Source: Schlegelella_A sp038258415 (GTDB taxonomy: Bacteria > Pseudomonadota > Gammaproteobacteria > Burkholderiales > Burkholderiaceae_C). Taken from it: DNA of 12,172 nucleotides. The stretch lies in the NCBI GenBank assembly GCA_038258415.1, contig JBBSPY010000089.1, positions 1-12,172 of the forward strand, written 5' to 3'. The position numbers were made by a program, and so were the translations under genes. Below the pieces are notes generated by a model that was given only the letters and a program-made list of their open reading frames with translations, made no database searches and was not told the origin of the DNA. Shown here piece by piece: positions 1 through 7,725 of this stretch (position 1 is the stretch's first letter; the number at the start of each line of letters is the position of its first letter).

Positions 1-1899
1 CAGGACTTCGTCGCCGCCATCGCCGCAGGTCGCCAGCGCTACCTCGACGGCTTCCACATCGCCTTCGACCACTGGCATTCGACCGAGAGCACCGAGAACA
101 CCGAGCTCGCGCAGTCGATCTACCGCGCCCTGCGCGAGCAGGAGCTGATCGACGTGAAATCCGTCGAGCAGTTCTACGACCCGGTGAAGGGCATGTTCCT
201 GCCCGACCGGTACATCCTGGGCGAGTGCCCGGTGTGCGGCGCGAAAAGTCAGTACGGCGACAGCTGCGAGGTCTGCGGCTCGGTCTACGCGCCGACCGCG
301 CTGAAGAACCCGACCTCGGCGCTGACGGGCGCGGTGCCGGTGCTGAAGTCGAGCGAGCACTACTTCTTCAAGCTGTCCTCGGCGCGCTGCCTTGCCTTCC
401 TCAAGGAGTGGACGGCGTCGGAAGGCCGGTTGCAGCCCGAGGTTCTGCACAAGATCAGCGAATGGTTCAAGGTCGACGAGCAGGGCCATGGCGGCCTCGC
501 CGACTGGGACATCAGCCGCGACGCGCCCTACTTCGGCATCCGCATCCCCGACACCGAGAACAAGTACTTCTACGTCTGGCTCGATGCGCCGGTGGGCTAT
601 CTCGCCGCGCTCAAGGGCTGGTTCGACAGCGGCGGCGCGGCAGCGAATGGCGAAGCGCGCTCGTTCGACGACTACCTGGCCGACCCGGCGGTCGAGCAGG
701 TGCACTTCATCGGCAAGGACATCACCTACTTCCACACGCTCTTCTGGCCGGCGATGCTGCATTTCAGCGGCCGCAAGGTGCCCGATCGCATCCACGTGCA
801 CGGCTTCATCACCGTCTCGGGCGAGAAGATGAGCAAGAGCCGCGGCACCGGCATCTCGCCGCTGCGCTACCTCGAGCTCGGCCTCGACCCCGAGTGGCTG
901 CGCTACTACATCGCCGCCAAGCTCAACGGCCACGTCGAGGACATCGACTTCAACCCCGACGACTTCACCGCGCGCGTCAACGCCGACCTCGTCGGCAAGT
1001 ACGTGAACATCGCCAGCCGCGCTGCGGGCTTTCTCGCCAAGCGCTTCGGCGGCAGGCTCGGCGACGCCACCGGCGACGGCTCGCCGACGCTGGCCGCGGT
1101 GCGCTCGGCGGCAGGCGAGATCGCAGCGCTGTACGAGGCCCGCGAGTACGGCAAGGCGATCCGCCGCGTGATGGAGCTCGCCGACACCGTCAACGCCTCC
1201 TACGACCACGACGAGCCATGGAAGCTCGTGAAGGGAGGCGAAGCCGACCTGGCACGGCTGCAGGCGGTGTGCTCACGCGCCGTCGAATCGTTCCGCCTGC
1301 TGACGATCTACCTCGCGCCGGTGCTGCCGAGTCTCGCCGACGCGGCGCGGCGCTTCCTGCGCGTCGAGTCGCTCGCCTGGAGCGAGGCCGACACCGACCT
1401 GATCGCCGCAGGCCACGTCGTCGGCCGCTACGAGCACCTGCTGCAACGCGTCGACGCCACACGACTGGAGGCGCTGTTCGAGCCGCCTGCCGGCGCCGTT
1501 CCGCCGACGCCCGACCAGCCGATCAGCCTGCCGCCGCCGGGCGGCGAGGTGGTCGCGCCCATGATCTCGATCGACGACTTCGCCAGGGTCGACCTGCGCG
1601 TCGCCAGGGTCGTCGCCTGCAGGAAGGTCGAGGGATCGACCAAGCTGCTCGAGCTCACGCTCGACGTCGGCGAGGCAGCCACGCGCACCGTCTTCAGCGG
1701 CATCCAGTCGGCCTACTCGCCGGAGCAGCTCGTCGGCAAGCTCACGGTCGTCGTCGCCAATCTGGCGCCGCGGAAGATGAAATTCGGCACCAGCGAAGGC
1801 ATGGTGCTGGCCGCGTCGCACGCCGACGAGAAAGCGAACCCGGGCCTGTACGTGCTCGAGCCGTGGCCCGGCGCGGTGCCGGGTCTGCGCATTCGCTGA
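1..1899 (+). CDS. metG: Methionyl-tRNA synthetase, 5' end missing
   Basis: This cytoplasmic enzyme charges tRNA(Met) with methionine using ATP. The frame is open from base 1 and gives 632 residues to a TGA stop. The start and the HIGH motif lie outside the window. Four zinc-binding cysteines are at visible residues 76, 79, 89 and 92, in the CxxC...CxxC knuckle of the E. coli-type enzyme. They sit about 70 residues earlier than in E. coli MetG, so roughly 70 residues are missing and the whole protein would be about 700 long. The KMSKS loop is intact at residues 276-280 (bases 826-840). An all-helical anticodon-binding region follows. A C-terminal tRNA-binding OB domain (EMAP/Trbp111 type) spans about residues 521-632, which is the dimer-forming version of the enzyme. 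The gene is unbroken within the window, and its identity is secure. Confidence 0.97.
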   Translation, partial: QDFVAAIAAGRQRYLDGFHIAFDHWHSTESTENTELAQSIYRALREQELIDVKSVEQFYDPVKGMFLPDRYILGECPVCGAKSQYGDSCEVCGSVYAPTALKNPTSALTGAVPVLKSSEHYFFKLSSARCLAFLKEWTASEGRLQPEVLHKISEWFKVDEQGHGGLADWDISRDAPYFGIRIPDTENKYFYVWLDAPVGYLAALKGWFDSGGAAANGEARSFDDYLADPAVEQVHFIGKDITYFHTLFWPAMLHFSGRKVPDRIHVHGFITVSGEKMSKSRGTGISPLRYLELGLDPEWLRYYIAAKLNGHVEDIDFNPDDFTARVNADLVGKYVNIASRAAGFLAKRFGGRLGDATGDGSPTLAAVRSAAGEIAALYEAREYGKAIRRVMELADTVNASYDHDEPWKLVKGGEADLARLQAVCSRAVESFRLLTIYLAPVLPSLADAARRFLRVESLAWSEADTDLIAAGHVVGRYEHLLQRVDATRLEALFEPPAGAVPPTPDQPISLPPPGGEVVAPMISIDDFARVDLRVARVVACRKVEGSTKLLELTLDVGEAATRTVFSGIQSAYSPEQLVGKLTVVVANLAPRKMKFGTSEGMVLAASHADEKANPGLYVLEPWPGAVPGLRIR

Positions 1900-1967
1900 G
1901 CAAACCTGCACGCTCCGGCGCTGGTCGCGGGCCCACGAACGCGGAGCCGGCGAGATAGCATCGTTGC

Positions 1968-1973
1968 AAGGAG
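1968..1973 (+). promoter_or_regulatory. Ribosome binding site setting a TTG start
   Basis: AAGGAG lies 10 bases before the TTG at 1984. No ATG or GTG stands at a comparable distance, so this site decides the start of the next gene. Confidence 0.6.
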
Positions 1974-1983
1974 CAGAACCGGC

Positions 1984-2655
1984 TTGGGATATCTCGACGA
2001 GCTCAAGCGCCTGGCCGATGTGCAGCGCAGCCGTGCCGCCGTCGACGGCGGCGCGCTCGAGCGCAACACCCTGACGACCGATGGCGTGTGCCACGCGGCA
2101 GCACGCTACTTCGGCACGCTGGCGCAACAACTCAACGTCCTGCAGCCGGTCTCGCCGGCGGTGCTGCGGTTCGACCCGCAGCACGACTTCCGCAGTCTCC
2201 GCCTGTCGGACTTCCGCGCCGATTCGCGGCTGAAGAAGCTGCGAAGCGTCGAGGTCTTCGATCACGTGGCGCTCGCCTTTGCGATGAAGACCGGACGCAA
2301 GGTGACGATGGCCAAGGACTTCCCGCCCGCGATCGACAAGCTGGAGGCGCGCCTCGCGCAGTGCGGCACGCCGTTCCAGAGCGAGATCGTGCGCGACCCC
2401 GGGAACGGCAAGTTCATCGAAAAACGCTTCGAGTTCAAAGCCGACTTCGCAGGCTCGATCCGCCTTCTGCCCGACCACGACACCGCATGGGTGACCTTTC
2501 GCATCGTCAACCTCGAGGGCTTCTGCACCACCACCGTGCGCTTCCCCGCGATCGAGGTCGGCAGCAAGCGGCTCGACGAGCTCGCCCGCTGGATCGTCGG
2601 CGAGCGCAACGACTTCCTCGACGGCGGGCACGAGCTGCGCCGCGTCGAGCTGTGA
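1984..2655 (+). CDS. Conserved-looking hypothetical protein, 223 aa, TTG start
   Basis: I do not recognise this family. The product is 223 residues, soluble in appearance, with no signal peptide, membrane segment or cofactor motif that I can see. The N-terminus (MGYLDELKRLADVQRSR) looks like an amphipathic helix. The centre is mixed in charge, with alternating basic and hydrophobic residues (residues about 70-130). The C-terminal half has beta-like stretches (about 145-190) followed by a helix. It has only two cysteines, at about residues 36 and 127, plus one near 180, and these are not arranged as a metal site. The TTG start is chosen because of the AAGGAG 10 bases upstream. It begins 84 bases after metG on the same strand and may be read through from it. 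Codon use matches the neighbours, and the clean reading frame with its strong ribosome binding site argues for a real gene. Confidence 0.8.
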   Translation: MGYLDELKRLADVQRSRAAVDGGALERNTLTTDGVCHAAARYFGTLAQQLNVLQPVSPAVLRFDPQHDFRSLRLSDFRADSRLKKLRSVEVFDHVALAFAMKTGRKVTMAKDFPPAIDKLEARLAQCGTPFQSEIVRDPGNGKFIEKRFEFKADFAGSIRLLPDHDTAWVTFRIVNLEGFCTTTVRFPAIEVGSKRLDELARWIVGERNDFLDGGHELRRVEL

Positions 2656-2713
2656 CGCCGCGGCGACCGCCCGCCCGCCGTTAGACTCCCGGCCAACCCG
2701 ACCGCCCCGATCG

Positions 2714-2917
2714 ATGCCGCTTTTCTGGAAGCCCTACACCTCCGACATCACCTCGTTCATCGAGGAGATGAAGCGCCGTCAACCGACGCTGGAAGACGAG
2801 CAGCGCCACGGCCGCGCCTTGCTCTGGGACCGCGCCATCGACCGCGAGGCCCAGGCCGACCACCGCGACGCTCGCGTTCGCCAGCAGCCCTACGTCTACC
2901 AGACGCACCGGCCCTGA
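2714..2917 (+). CDS. DUF3460 family small protein
   Basis: This 67-residue cytoplasmic protein of unknown function matches the DUF3460 pattern as I remember it: a YxSDIT start (YTSDITSFIEEMK, residues 8-20), a PTLEDEQRHGRALLWDR core (24-40) and a short polar tail. It is rich in charged residues and probably forms two helices. The ATG at 2714 fits the family's usual N-terminus, though the ribosome binding site in front of it is poor. It ends 2 bases before the Kdo hydroxylase start, which suggests translational coupling. In Burkholderiales I recall this family next to scpA, as here. Its function is unknown, and it could be a small partner of a neighbour, but nothing in the sequence shows that. 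Confidence 0.88.
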   Translation: MPLFWKPYTSDITSFIEEMKRRQPTLEDEQRHGRALLWDRAIDREAQADHRDARVRQQPYVYQTHRP

Positions 2918-2919
2918 GC

Positions 2920-3819
2920 GTGGCGGGGCCAGCGCTCGCCCCCCCGCCTGCCGAGGCGATCAGCAGCTTCGGTGACGACCACTGGACGCAAGGGCCCAGC
3001 CACGATCTCGAAGGCCTCCTGGAAAGCGGGCACGTCCTCGCCTTCCCGAACCTCAGCTTCGCCCTGTCCGCCGAAGAGACGCGCTTCCTCGACCCGAGCT
3101 GGTCGGATCCGGCGGCCAAGAACATCTCGCTGCGCTGGCCGGCCGGCGAGCTGCGCGGCGCGGTCGGGAGCGCGCGGGATCTGGCCGGGCTGCGTGCCGT
3201 GCTGCTGCGCTACACCGAATCCGGCGAGTCGCTCGTGGCGCGGCTCTTCCCGCACTACCGCGGCAGGTTGCAACGCGGCAACGTCTCGTTCAGGCCGACC
3301 GACGTCGTGCATCGCGTGCGCAGCTGGCGGCAGGACGACAGCCGCCTGCACGTCGACGCCTTTCCGTCGAACCCGATGCACGGCGTGCGCCTGCTGCGAG
3401 TGTTCAGCAACGTCAACCCGCACGGCCAACCGCGCAGCTGGCGCGTCGGCGAGCCGTTCGAGGCGCTCGCGCGGCGCTACGTCGACGCGCTGACGCCGCC
3501 GCCGCCCGGTCTGTCGTGGCTGATGGCGGCCACGGGCATCACCAAGCGACGGCGCAGCCGCTACGACCACCACATGCTGCAGTTGCACGACCGCGCCAAG
3601 GCCGATGCGGAATTCCAATCGACCGGGCCCCAGGCGCGGATCGATTTTGCCCCCGGCACCACCTGGGTCTGCTACAGCGACCAGGTGCTGCATGCGGCGA
3701 TCGGAGGTCAGCACATGCTCGAGCAGACCCTCTACCTCCGGCCTGACGCGTTGCGCCATCCGGACTCGTCCCCGCTGGCCGCGCTGGAGCGACTGCTCGG
3801 GCGCAAGCTCACGCCATGA
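2920..3819 (+). CDS. kdoO: Kdo 3-hydroxylase, Fe(II)/2-oxoglutarate dependent
   Basis: The product is predicted to hydroxylate C3 of the Kdo sugar in the inner core of lipopolysaccharide to give Ko, using O2, Fe(II) and 2-oxoglutarate. It would act at the cytoplasmic face of the inner membrane. The 299-residue length fits the Kdo hydroxylase family known from Burkholderia and Yersinia. The iron facial triad is visible: H144 and D146 in LHVDAFPSNP, and a distal H258 in VLHAAIGG. A basic segment, ITKRRRSRYDHH (about 207-218), precedes the distal histidine. There is no signal peptide. A GTG start is used, 2 bases after the DUF3460 stop and without a clear ribosome binding site, so translational coupling is likely. 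Its TGA overlaps the scpA ATG by 4 bases. The family assignment rests on recognised motifs and context, and the exact substrate is inferred. Confidence 0.87.
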   Translation: MAGPALAPPPAEAISSFGDDHWTQGPSHDLEGLLESGHVLAFPNLSFALSAEETRFLDPSWSDPAAKNISLRWPAGELRGAVGSARDLAGLRAVLLRYTESGESLVARLFPHYRGRLQRGNVSFRPTDVVHRVRSWRQDDSRLHVDAFPSNPMHGVRLLRVFSNVNPHGQPRSWRVGEPFEALARRYVDALTPPPPGLSWLMAATGITKRRRSRYDHHMLQLHDRAKADAEFQSTGPQARIDFAPGTTWVCYSDQVLHAAIGGQHMLEQTLYLRPDALRHPDSSPLAALERLLGRKLTP

Positions 3820-4667
3820 ACGCGACGATGACGCAACTCGCCGATGTGCGACAGGTCGCTGCGGCGGGGCCGGCCGACTTCGACAGCGTCGCCGTCGCCC
3901 GCCTTTACGGCGAGCCGCTGTTCGCGCTGCCGACCGACCTCTACATCCCGCCCGACGCGCTCGAGATCTTCCTCGAGGCCTTCGAAGGCCCGCTCGATCT
4001 CCTGCTCTACCTGATCCGCAAGCAGAACTTCAACATCCTCGACATTCCGATGGCCAGCGTGACGCGGCAATACCTCGCCTACGTCGAGCAGATCCGCGCC
4101 ACCAACCTCGAGCTGGCGAGCGACTACCTGCTGATGGCGGCGATGCTGATCGAGATCAAGTCCCGCGTGTTGCTGCCGCCGAAGAAGAGCGCCGACGGCA
4201 AGGAAGTCGAGGATCCACGCGCCGAGCTCGTGCGCCGCCTCGTCGAGTACGAGCAGATGAAGGTCGCCGCGGCGCGGCTCGACGCGCTGCCGCTGCTCGG
4301 GCGAGACTTCCACGCCGCGCAGGTGACGGGCGAAGAGGCGCTCGCCGCGCGCCTGCCCGACGTCTGCGTGGCCGACTTGCGCGAGGCCTGGGCCGATCTC
4401 CTGCGCCGAGCCAGGCTCGTCGAGCACCACCAGGTGTCGCGCGAGATCCTGTCGGTGCGCGAGCACATGAGCGTGCTGCTGCGCGGCCTGCAGGGCCGAC
4501 GCTTCGCCGAGTTCGAGGAGCTGTTCGACCGGACCCGGGGCCCGGCGGTGCTCGTCGTCACCTTCATCGCGCTGCTCGAGCTGGCGCGCGAGCATCTCGT
4601 CGAGGTGACGCAGGTCGAGGCGTTCGCACCGATCTACGTTCGACTCGCCTACAGCCAGGTGAGCTGA
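3816..4667 (+). CDS. scpA: Segregation and condensation protein A (kleisin)
   Basis: ScpA is the kleisin subunit that bridges the SMC heads and binds ScpB in the bacterial condensin that organises and separates the chromosome. The 283-residue product shows the family's N-terminal motif FEGPLDLLLYLI (residues 56-67), the helix with IEIKSRVLLP (112-121), a charged linker, and a C-terminal winged-helix region (about 245-283) that would contact SMC. The first 45 residues or so are an extension that is less conserved. The ATG at 3816 overlaps the preceding stop as ATGA, and a second in-frame ATG lies at 3828. No scpB or smc is in the window, which is common in betaproteobacteria. From memory, many Burkholderiales have panC immediately after scpA. 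Here a convergent signalling gene follows instead. Confidence 0.95.
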   Translation: MNATMTQLADVRQVAAAGPADFDSVAVARLYGEPLFALPTDLYIPPDALEIFLEAFEGPLDLLLYLIRKQNFNILDIPMASVTRQYLAYVEQIRATNLELASDYLLMAAMLIEIKSRVLLPPKKSADGKEVEDPRAELVRRLVEYEQMKVAAARLDALPLLGRDFHAAQVTGEEALAARLPDVCVADLREAWADLLRRARLVEHHQVSREILSVREHMSVLLRGLQGRRFAEFEELFDRTRGPAVLVVTFIALLELAREHLVEVTQVEAFAPIYVRLAYSQVS

Positions 4668-4670
4668 GCT

Positions 4671-4704
4671 CGGTCGGGCGCGAGGCAAAAGGCTTCACCG
4701 ACCG
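4671..4704. terminator. Weak inverted repeat at convergent gene ends
   Basis: CGGTCGG (4671-4677) is matched by CCGACCG (4698-4704), giving a 7-base stem with a 20-base loop between the scpA and histidine kinase stops. It reaches into the last codons of the kinase. There is no T-run on either strand, so it is at best a weak two-way terminator. Confidence 0.25.
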
Positions 4705-6491
4705 GCCAGCTTGAAGGCGATCATCGCCCGGAGCTTGTTCGGCAGCACCGGCTTGATGAGCAGGTGGAAGTTCTGGTCCTGCGCCTCGCGGTCATGGCCG
4801 GTCATGCTGCTGCCGGTGACGACGATCGCGGGCAGGTCGGCGCCGAAGCGCTGGCGCAACGCGACGATCGCGGCAACGCCGGTCTCGCCGGCGTCGAGCC
4901 GGTAGTCGGCGATGACGAGGGCTGGCCGGAGCGCGTCGGCTGGAAGGGCCGCGATCCAGGTCCGGGTCGCCTCGACGCTGTCGAACGCCTCGATCGTGGC
5001 GCCCCATCCGCGCAGCAGCACCTCGAGGCCGGCGCGCACCGCTGGCTCGTCCTCGACGATCACGATCAAGCGGCCGTCGAGGGTGATGCCGACCGGGCCC
5101 TTCGGCAACGCCGCGCGCGTTGCGGCCGGCGCCGCGCGGCCGACTGGCAACTCGAGCGTGAACACGGTGCCGCGACCGACCTGCGAGCGCAAGGCGAGCG
5201 GCGCGTCCATCAGCCCAGCGAGCCGCTTGACGATCGCCAGGCCGAGCCCGAGGCCCTTCTTCTGCTCGCGGTTCGTCGCCGATCCGGGCACCTGGTAGAA
5301 CTCCTCGAAAACGCGCGCCTGCTGCTCGACGCCGATGCCCGGCCCGCTGTCCCAGACCTGGAGCAGAACACGGTCGCCGCGCCGCCGTGCGCTCGCGAGC
5401 ACCGTGCCGTCGGCGGTGTAGCGGATCGCGTTGGAGACGAGGTTGCGCAGGATCCGTTCGACCAGCAGCGGGTCGGCGTGGACGACGCGTGCGTTGCCAC
5501 GCAGCCGCAGCGTCAGTCCCTTCTCGAAGGCGGCCGGCTCGAAGTGCAGCCGAAGCTTGCGGAAGATGTCGCCGGCGGCGAAGCTCTCGGGCTCGACGAC
5601 GACGCCGCCTGAATCGATTCGGGTGATGTCGAGCAGCTCCGAGAACAGGCCCTCGAGCGCATCGACCGATTCGTTGATGCTGTTGACGAGGTGTGCCACT
5701 TCGGTGTCGTGGGTCTTCGCGCGCAGCGCCTCGGCGAACAGGCCCATCGCGTGCAAGGGCTGGCGCAGGTCGTGGCTGGCGGCGGTGAAGAACTGCGTCT
5801 TGGCGCGGTTGGCGATGTCGGCCTGCAGGCGCGCCTCCTCGGCCACCGTCTTCTCGCTGCGCAACTGCTCGGCGAGCGCTTCGGTTCGCAGCTTGAGCTC
5901 GGTCGAGCGGTCGAACGCGTCGCGATAGTTGCGGCCGAGGACGACGATCATGGACATCGCCACCGTCATCACCAGCGCCAGCTCCCAGCTCAGCTCGGTG
6001 GTGTGCGTGGCGACGGCGGCGATCGCCGGCACGAACACCAGCAGCACGAAGGCGACGAACAGTCGGAACTGCGGCGCCAGGATGGGCACGCTGGCGACGC
6101 AGAAGGTGTAGACGACCAGCACCAGCGCAATCTGGTGCAGCGCGCTGCCGTAGCCATAGAACGACCAGGCGGCAACGCCCCAGAGCGCACCCGACAGCAG
6201 CGCACCGCCCTGCCAGACGCGCAGCCGCGTCGCGTAGCCGCGCACGCTGCGCGGCTCGCGAACCGCATAGCGCAGCGCCAGGCCGAGCCGAAACAGCCAC
6301 ACCGAGAAGAACAGCGTCGCCCAGCCGACGAGCAGCCACAGCGGCGCGGCCCGGGCGAAGATGAGAACGATGATGAGCGCGCCGACGAAATGGCCGGCGA
6401 GCGAGGTGCGGTTGAAGGCGAAGGTGCCGCGGACCTGGTCACGCAGCAACGCGAGCCCGTCGAGCGGCGCCGGCGGCGCGGCCGCGGTCAC
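4695..6491 (-). CDS. Membrane hybrid sensor histidine kinase with C-terminal receiver
   Basis: This 598-residue inner-membrane kinase has about six hydrophobic segments (roughly residues 33-47, 50-70, 95-112, 119-137, 143-163 and 168-185) with short loops and no sizeable periplasmic domain. The signal may therefore be sensed in or near the membrane. A coiled linker (about 195-230) leads to the HisKA helix with phospho-acceptor H240 in SHDLRQPLHAMG. The ATPase domain has its N-box at N354, a G1 box DSGPGIG at 381-387 and a G2 box GLGLGLAIV at 413-421. A C-terminal receiver (about 473-598) has E480/D481, phospho-acceptor D529 and K580. No HPt domain is present. The GTG start at 6491 overlaps the regulator's stop as GTGA and is in frame, so I prefer it to longer readings that run antiparallel to other real genes. 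The stimulus is unknown. Confidence 0.9.
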   Translation of the reverse strand: MTAAAPPAPLDGLALLRDQVRGTFAFNRTSLAGHFVGALIIVLIFARAAPLWLLVGWATLFFSVWLFRLGLALRYAVREPRSVRGYATRLRVWQGGALLSGALWGVAAWSFYGYGSALHQIALVLVVYTFCVASVPILAPQFRLFVAFVLLVFVPAIAAVATHTTELSWELALVMTVAMSMIVVLGRNYRDAFDRSTELKLRTEALAEQLRSEKTVAEEARLQADIANRAKTQFFTAASHDLRQPLHAMGLFAEALRAKTHDTEVAHLVNSINESVDALEGLFSELLDITRIDSGGVVVEPESFAAGDIFRKLRLHFEPAAFEKGLTLRLRGNARVVHADPLLVERILRNLVSNAIRYTADGTVLASARRRGDRVLLQVWDSGPGIGVEQQARVFEEFYQVPGSATNREQKKGLGLGLAIVKRLAGLMDAPLALRSQVGRGTVFTLELPVGRAAPAATRAALPKGPVGITLDGRLIVIVEDEPAVRAGLEVLLRGWGATIEAFDSVEATRTWIAALPADALRPALVIADYRLDAGETGVAAIVALRQRFGADLPAIVVTGSSMTGHDREAQDQNFHLLIKPVLPNKLRAMIAFKLAGR

Positions 6492-7213
6492 GGGTGCTGC
6501 CGCGGCGGCTCGGGTGCGATGAACGGCAAGGCGCCTGACATCTGGCTCACCGCCAGCACCGCCTGGGTCCGCGAATTGACGCCGAGTGTGCGCAGCACCG
6601 CGGCGACGTGGTCCTTGACCGTCTCGACCGAAAGGTTGAGCTCGCGCGCAATCAGCTTGTTCGACTGGCCGCGCAGCAGAAGGCCCAGCACATCGGTCTG
6701 CCTCGGCGTGAGCTTGAACGCGGCGAGCGCGGCGCGCTGGCTCTCCGGCGTGCTCGCCGGCGGTGGCGCCGCCGGGGCGTGGCCCATGGCCTCGGCCGCC
6801 TTCGGGTCGAGGAAGCCTTCGCCCACGGTCATCTCCGGGACGTAGATGCCGCCGTTCATGACGATGCGCAGGGCCTCCTGCAACGAGGCATTGCTCGACC
6901 GCTTCGACACGAAGCCCATCGCGCCGAGGTCGATGGCGCGGATCACGTCGGCACCACGGTCGGTGGCCGACACGACCACCAGCGGCACCGACGGCCAGCC
7001 GCTGCGCAGCTCCTCGACGAGCTCGAAGCCGTCGCAGTCGCCCAGGTGCAGGTCGACCAGGAACAAGTCGAACGCGTCGCCACCGGCGAGTGCTTCGCGG
7101 GCGGCGTTGCCGCCGGGAACGCCGACCACCGAAACGTGCTTGCCGCCACCCTCGATCAGGGTCTGCAGCGCGGAGACGATGAGCGGGTGGTCGTCGATCA
7201 GCAGGACTCTCAT
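6488..7213 (-). CDS. NarL/LuxR-type two-component response regulator
   Basis: This 241-residue DNA-binding regulator is probably phosphorylated by the kinase encoded just downstream. The receiver domain (residues 1-120) has D7/D8, phospho-acceptor D54 in FLVDLHLGD, and K104. A proline- and alanine-rich linker (about 136-165) leads to a LuxR/GerE helix-turn-helix (about 168-225) containing LTPRQTDVLGLLLRGQSNK and the recognition region LSVETVKDHVAAVL. The ATG at 7213 is supported by GGAG with 7 bases of spacing. Its stop overlaps the kinase GTG by 4 bases, the usual sign of a co-translated pair. It begins 33 bases after the MaoC gene on the same strand, so it may share that gene's transcript. 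Target genes are not shown by the sequence. Confidence 0.93.
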   Translation of the reverse strand: MRVLLIDDHPLIVSALQTLIEGGGKHVSVVGVPGGNAAREALAGGDAFDLFLVDLHLGDCDGFELVEELRSGWPSVPLVVVSATDRGADVIRAIDLGAMGFVSKRSSNASLQEALRIVMNGGIYVPEMTVGEGFLDPKAAEAMGHAPAAPPPASTPESQRAALAAFKLTPRQTDVLGLLLRGQSNKLIARELNLSVETVKDHVAAVLRTLGVNSRTQAVLAVSQMSGALPFIAPEPPRQHP

Positions 7214-7220
7214 GGCGGAA

Positions 7221-7224
7221 CTCC
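7221..7224 (-). promoter_or_regulatory. Ribosome binding site of the response regulator
   Basis: GGAG on the minus strand, 7 bases before the ATG at 7213. It fixes the start of the response regulator gene. Confidence 0.6.
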
Positions 7225-7246
7225 GATAGAACGCAGGGCCCGACGC

Positions 7247-7708
7247 TCAGGCGAATCGACGACCGACCGACTCGGCGATGCAGACCGGCTTGTCGTGGCC
7301 TTCGCGCTCCATCGTCACCTCGGTCGTGAGCTGGGCGCCGCCTTCGAGCGGCTCGTATTTCAGCAGCTTGAAATGGCCGCGCAGGCGGCTGCCGCTCGGC
7401 ACCGGCGCCGGGAAGCGGACGCGGTTGAGGCCGTAGTTCACGCCCATCCGCGTCTCTCGAACGTCGAGCGCCGACGCCGCCATCTCGGGCAGCAGCGACA
7501 GCGTGAGGAAACCATGCGCGATGGTCGTGCCGAACGGGCCCGCCTTGGCACGCTCGGCGTCGAGGTGAATCCACTGGTGATCGCCGGTCGCGTCGGCGAA
7601 GAGCTGGATGCGCTCCTGCGTGACGGTGATCCAGTCGCTGCTGCCGATCGGCTGGCCGACCAGGGCTTCGAGCTCGGAAATGGTTTCGTAATGCTTCATC
7701 GGAGTCAT
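7247..7708 (-). CDS. MaoC-like (R)-specific enoyl-CoA hydratase
   Basis: The 153-residue single hot-dog-fold protein is predicted to add water to a trans-2-enoyl-CoA to give an (R)-3-hydroxyacyl-CoA, in fatty-acid or polyhydroxyalkanoate metabolism. The hydratase signature is clear at residues 37-66: FADATGDHQWIHLD, then a GPFG turn and TTIAHGFLTLSLL. The expected catalytic pair is D43 and H48, spaced as in PhaJ-type hydratases. Two starts are possible, ATG at 7708 or ATG at 7699. Neither has a good ribosome binding site, and the shorter one resembles family N-termini better. It lies downstream of the ParA gene (82-base gap) and 33 bases ahead of the response regulator. The real substrate cannot be read from the sequence, since relatives act in varied CoA pathways. 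Confidence 0.9.
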   Translation of the reverse strand: MTPMKHYETISELEALVGQPIGSSDWITVTQERIQLFADATGDHQWIHLDAERAKAGPFGTTIAHGFLTLSLLPEMAASALDVRETRMGVNYGLNRVRFPAPVPSGSRLRGHFKLLKYEPLEGGAQLTTEVTMEREGHDKPVCIAESVGRRFA

Positions 7709-7725
7709 TCGGCCGGGCGCCGGGT

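Noticed and set aside
1912..1947. GCTCCG/CGGAGC inverted repeat after metG as a terminator
   Set aside because: It has only 6-base arms with a 24-base loop and no T-run, which is easily expected by chance at this GC.
225..1958. A 577-residue plus-strand frame inside metG
   Set aside because: It is extremely rich in arginine and alanine and is a frame shadow caused by high GC. MetG motifs are all in the other frame.
2682..2687. TAGACT as a -10 promoter element ahead of the DUF3460 gene
   Set aside because: It matches only four of six positions and has no partner at the -35 distance.
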